A DNA stretch of 5,660 nt. Origin: Halovivax sp. (GTDB taxonomy: Archaea > Halobacteriota > Halobacteria > Halobacteriales > Natrialbaceae). The notes below the pieces were generated by a model that saw only the letters and a list, made by a program, of their open reading frames with translations, was not told the DNA's origin and ran no database searches. Where the stretch lies: positions 1 through 5,660 of the forward strand of contig SLIS01000306.1 in the NCBI GenBank assembly GCA_007135505.1, read 5' to 3'. Below are positions 5,024-5,660 of this stretch, piece by piece. The position numbers and the translations under genes are program-made. Position 1 is the stretch's first letter; the number at the start of each line of letters is the position of its first letter.

Positions 5024-5660
5024 ATGGCCGACGAACCCTCCGATGACGAAAATGGTGGCATCGATATCCAGGATACCATCGAGCAGAGTGAGACGGATGT
5101 CGCCTGGAAAGTCGACGAATCGCTCGCCGAACGTCCGATCGGTGACGCCATTCGGGAGCGATTGACGCGGGAGAACGTACGGCGTGAATTAACGCTCTGG
5201 ACGCTCTTTGGCCTGCTGTCGATCCCGTTCTGGTTCTACGTGATGTGGATGGCCTACCTCCAGGGCAGGTTCTTTTCGGCTCCCCCCCGAGGACAGTTCG
5301 GTGCGGGCTTTATCGGTGGCGTCCTCGTGATGTACATCCTCTACGAGCTGATCCAGAACGTCGGCGGTGGGAAGGGGTTCCTGCTCGACGACGTCAGGGC
5401 GCTTTTCACCCGGGATAACCTGCTCGATACCCTCGTTCTCCTCACGATGGCCGTCGCGATGGCACCACTCGTCGTCTACGTCTTCATCAACTGGTACCGC
5501 CTGACCGGCGGCCTCGGACGGGCGTCGGAGACGGAGTACTTGATGGGAACGGTGTTCATGCTCGTCATGATATACGTCACGTGGAGAGCGTTCGGCCTCA
5601 CGTTCCTCGCGGTGTTGCTCGCCGGCATCGCCTACGCGCAGTTCGGCCAGCACATTCCGG
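5024..5660 (+). CDS. TRAP transporter fused permease (small + large subunit), N-terminal part
   Basis: An open frame starts at ATG 5024 and runs off the window end with 212 codons visible. Residues 1-56 are an acidic, then basic, cytoplasmic N-terminus. Hydrophobic segments follow at about 57-79, 92-111, 135-157, 172-188 and 189-206. The segment WRAFGLTFLAVLLAGIAYAQ (187-206) followed by FGQHIP matches the (R)R-x-x-G-L-x-(8-10)-Y-A-x-F-G-x-x-(L/I)-P-G junction between the four-helix DctQ-like and the twelve-helix DctM-like parts in 4TM/12TM fusion permeases that work with TAXI proteins. These are cation-driven secondary transporters of organic acids, and in a haloarchaeon Na+ coupling is likely. 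The gene is 97 nt after the TAXI stop and has no clear promoter of its own, so it is probably in the same transcript. A full-length member would continue for roughly 500-700 further residues, so the M-domain motifs are not seen here. Confidence 0.8.
   Translation, partial: MADEPSDDENGGIDIQDTIEQSETDVAWKVDESLAERPIGDAIRERLTRENVRRELTLWTLFGLLSIPFWFYVMWMAYLQGRFFSAPPRGQFGAGFIGGVLVMYILYELIQNVGGGKGFLLDDVRALFTRDNLLDTLVLLTMAVAMAPLVVYVFINWYRLTGGLGRASETEYLMGTVFMLVMIYVTWRAFGLTFLAVLLAGIAYAQFGQHIP

Noticed and set aside
4000..5151. 383-residue antisense reading frame across the TAXI gene and the permease start
   Set aside because: It runs opposite two well-supported genes and through the spacer between them, has no recognisable domain, and its composition follows from reverse-reading Asp/Glu codons.
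5189..5653. Antisense reading frame opposite the permease
   Set aside because: Charged, motif-free shadow of the transmembrane-coding strand.

Overview
The window looks like haloarchaeal chromosomal DNA. It is GC-rich, the proteins are acidic, and the secreted binding protein carries a twin-arginine (Tat) signal with a lipobox. The one clear promoter is an archaeal TATA element only about 30 nt upstream of an ATG, which implies an almost leaderless transcript. All genes are on the + strand. The long antisense reading frames are high-GC shadows.

Region 1 (1-3555) is the end of a catabolic operon. It holds the last 34 residues of a probable acyl-CoA dehydrogenase, a MaoC-fold enoyl-CoA hydratase of the mesaconyl-CoA hydratase type, a Cat1/AarC-type acyl-CoA:carboxylate CoA-transferase (ATGA overlap with the hydratase) and a 12-TM MFS transporter (7 nt further on). 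Together these suggest import of an organic acid, activation by CoA transfer, then dehydrogenation and hydration. The substrate cannot be read from the sequence; a C4-C5 mono- or dicarboxylate is a guess.

Region 2 (3556-3852) is a 297-nt intergenic region. Its first part is GC-rich and ends in a 25-bp tandem repeat of about 2.5 copies. Its second part is an abrupt AT-rich island with nested inverted repeats and a palindromic TATA box.

Region 3 (3853-5660) starts a TRAP transporter of the TAXI class: a Tat-exported lipoprotein binding subunit followed by the N-terminal 212 residues of the fused small/large TRAP permease, cut by the window end.

The main discovery is in the TAXI binding protein. 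Its two halves are in swapped order. The part that is normally C-terminal (lobe 2 plus the closing HPG...F...GV helix) comes directly after the signal peptide. The part that is normally N-terminal (first strand through the ADL hinge) comes last, joined by an acidic linker. This is a circular permutation within one uninterrupted reading frame. The same 9-bp word lies at the start of both blocks, which hints at how it arose.
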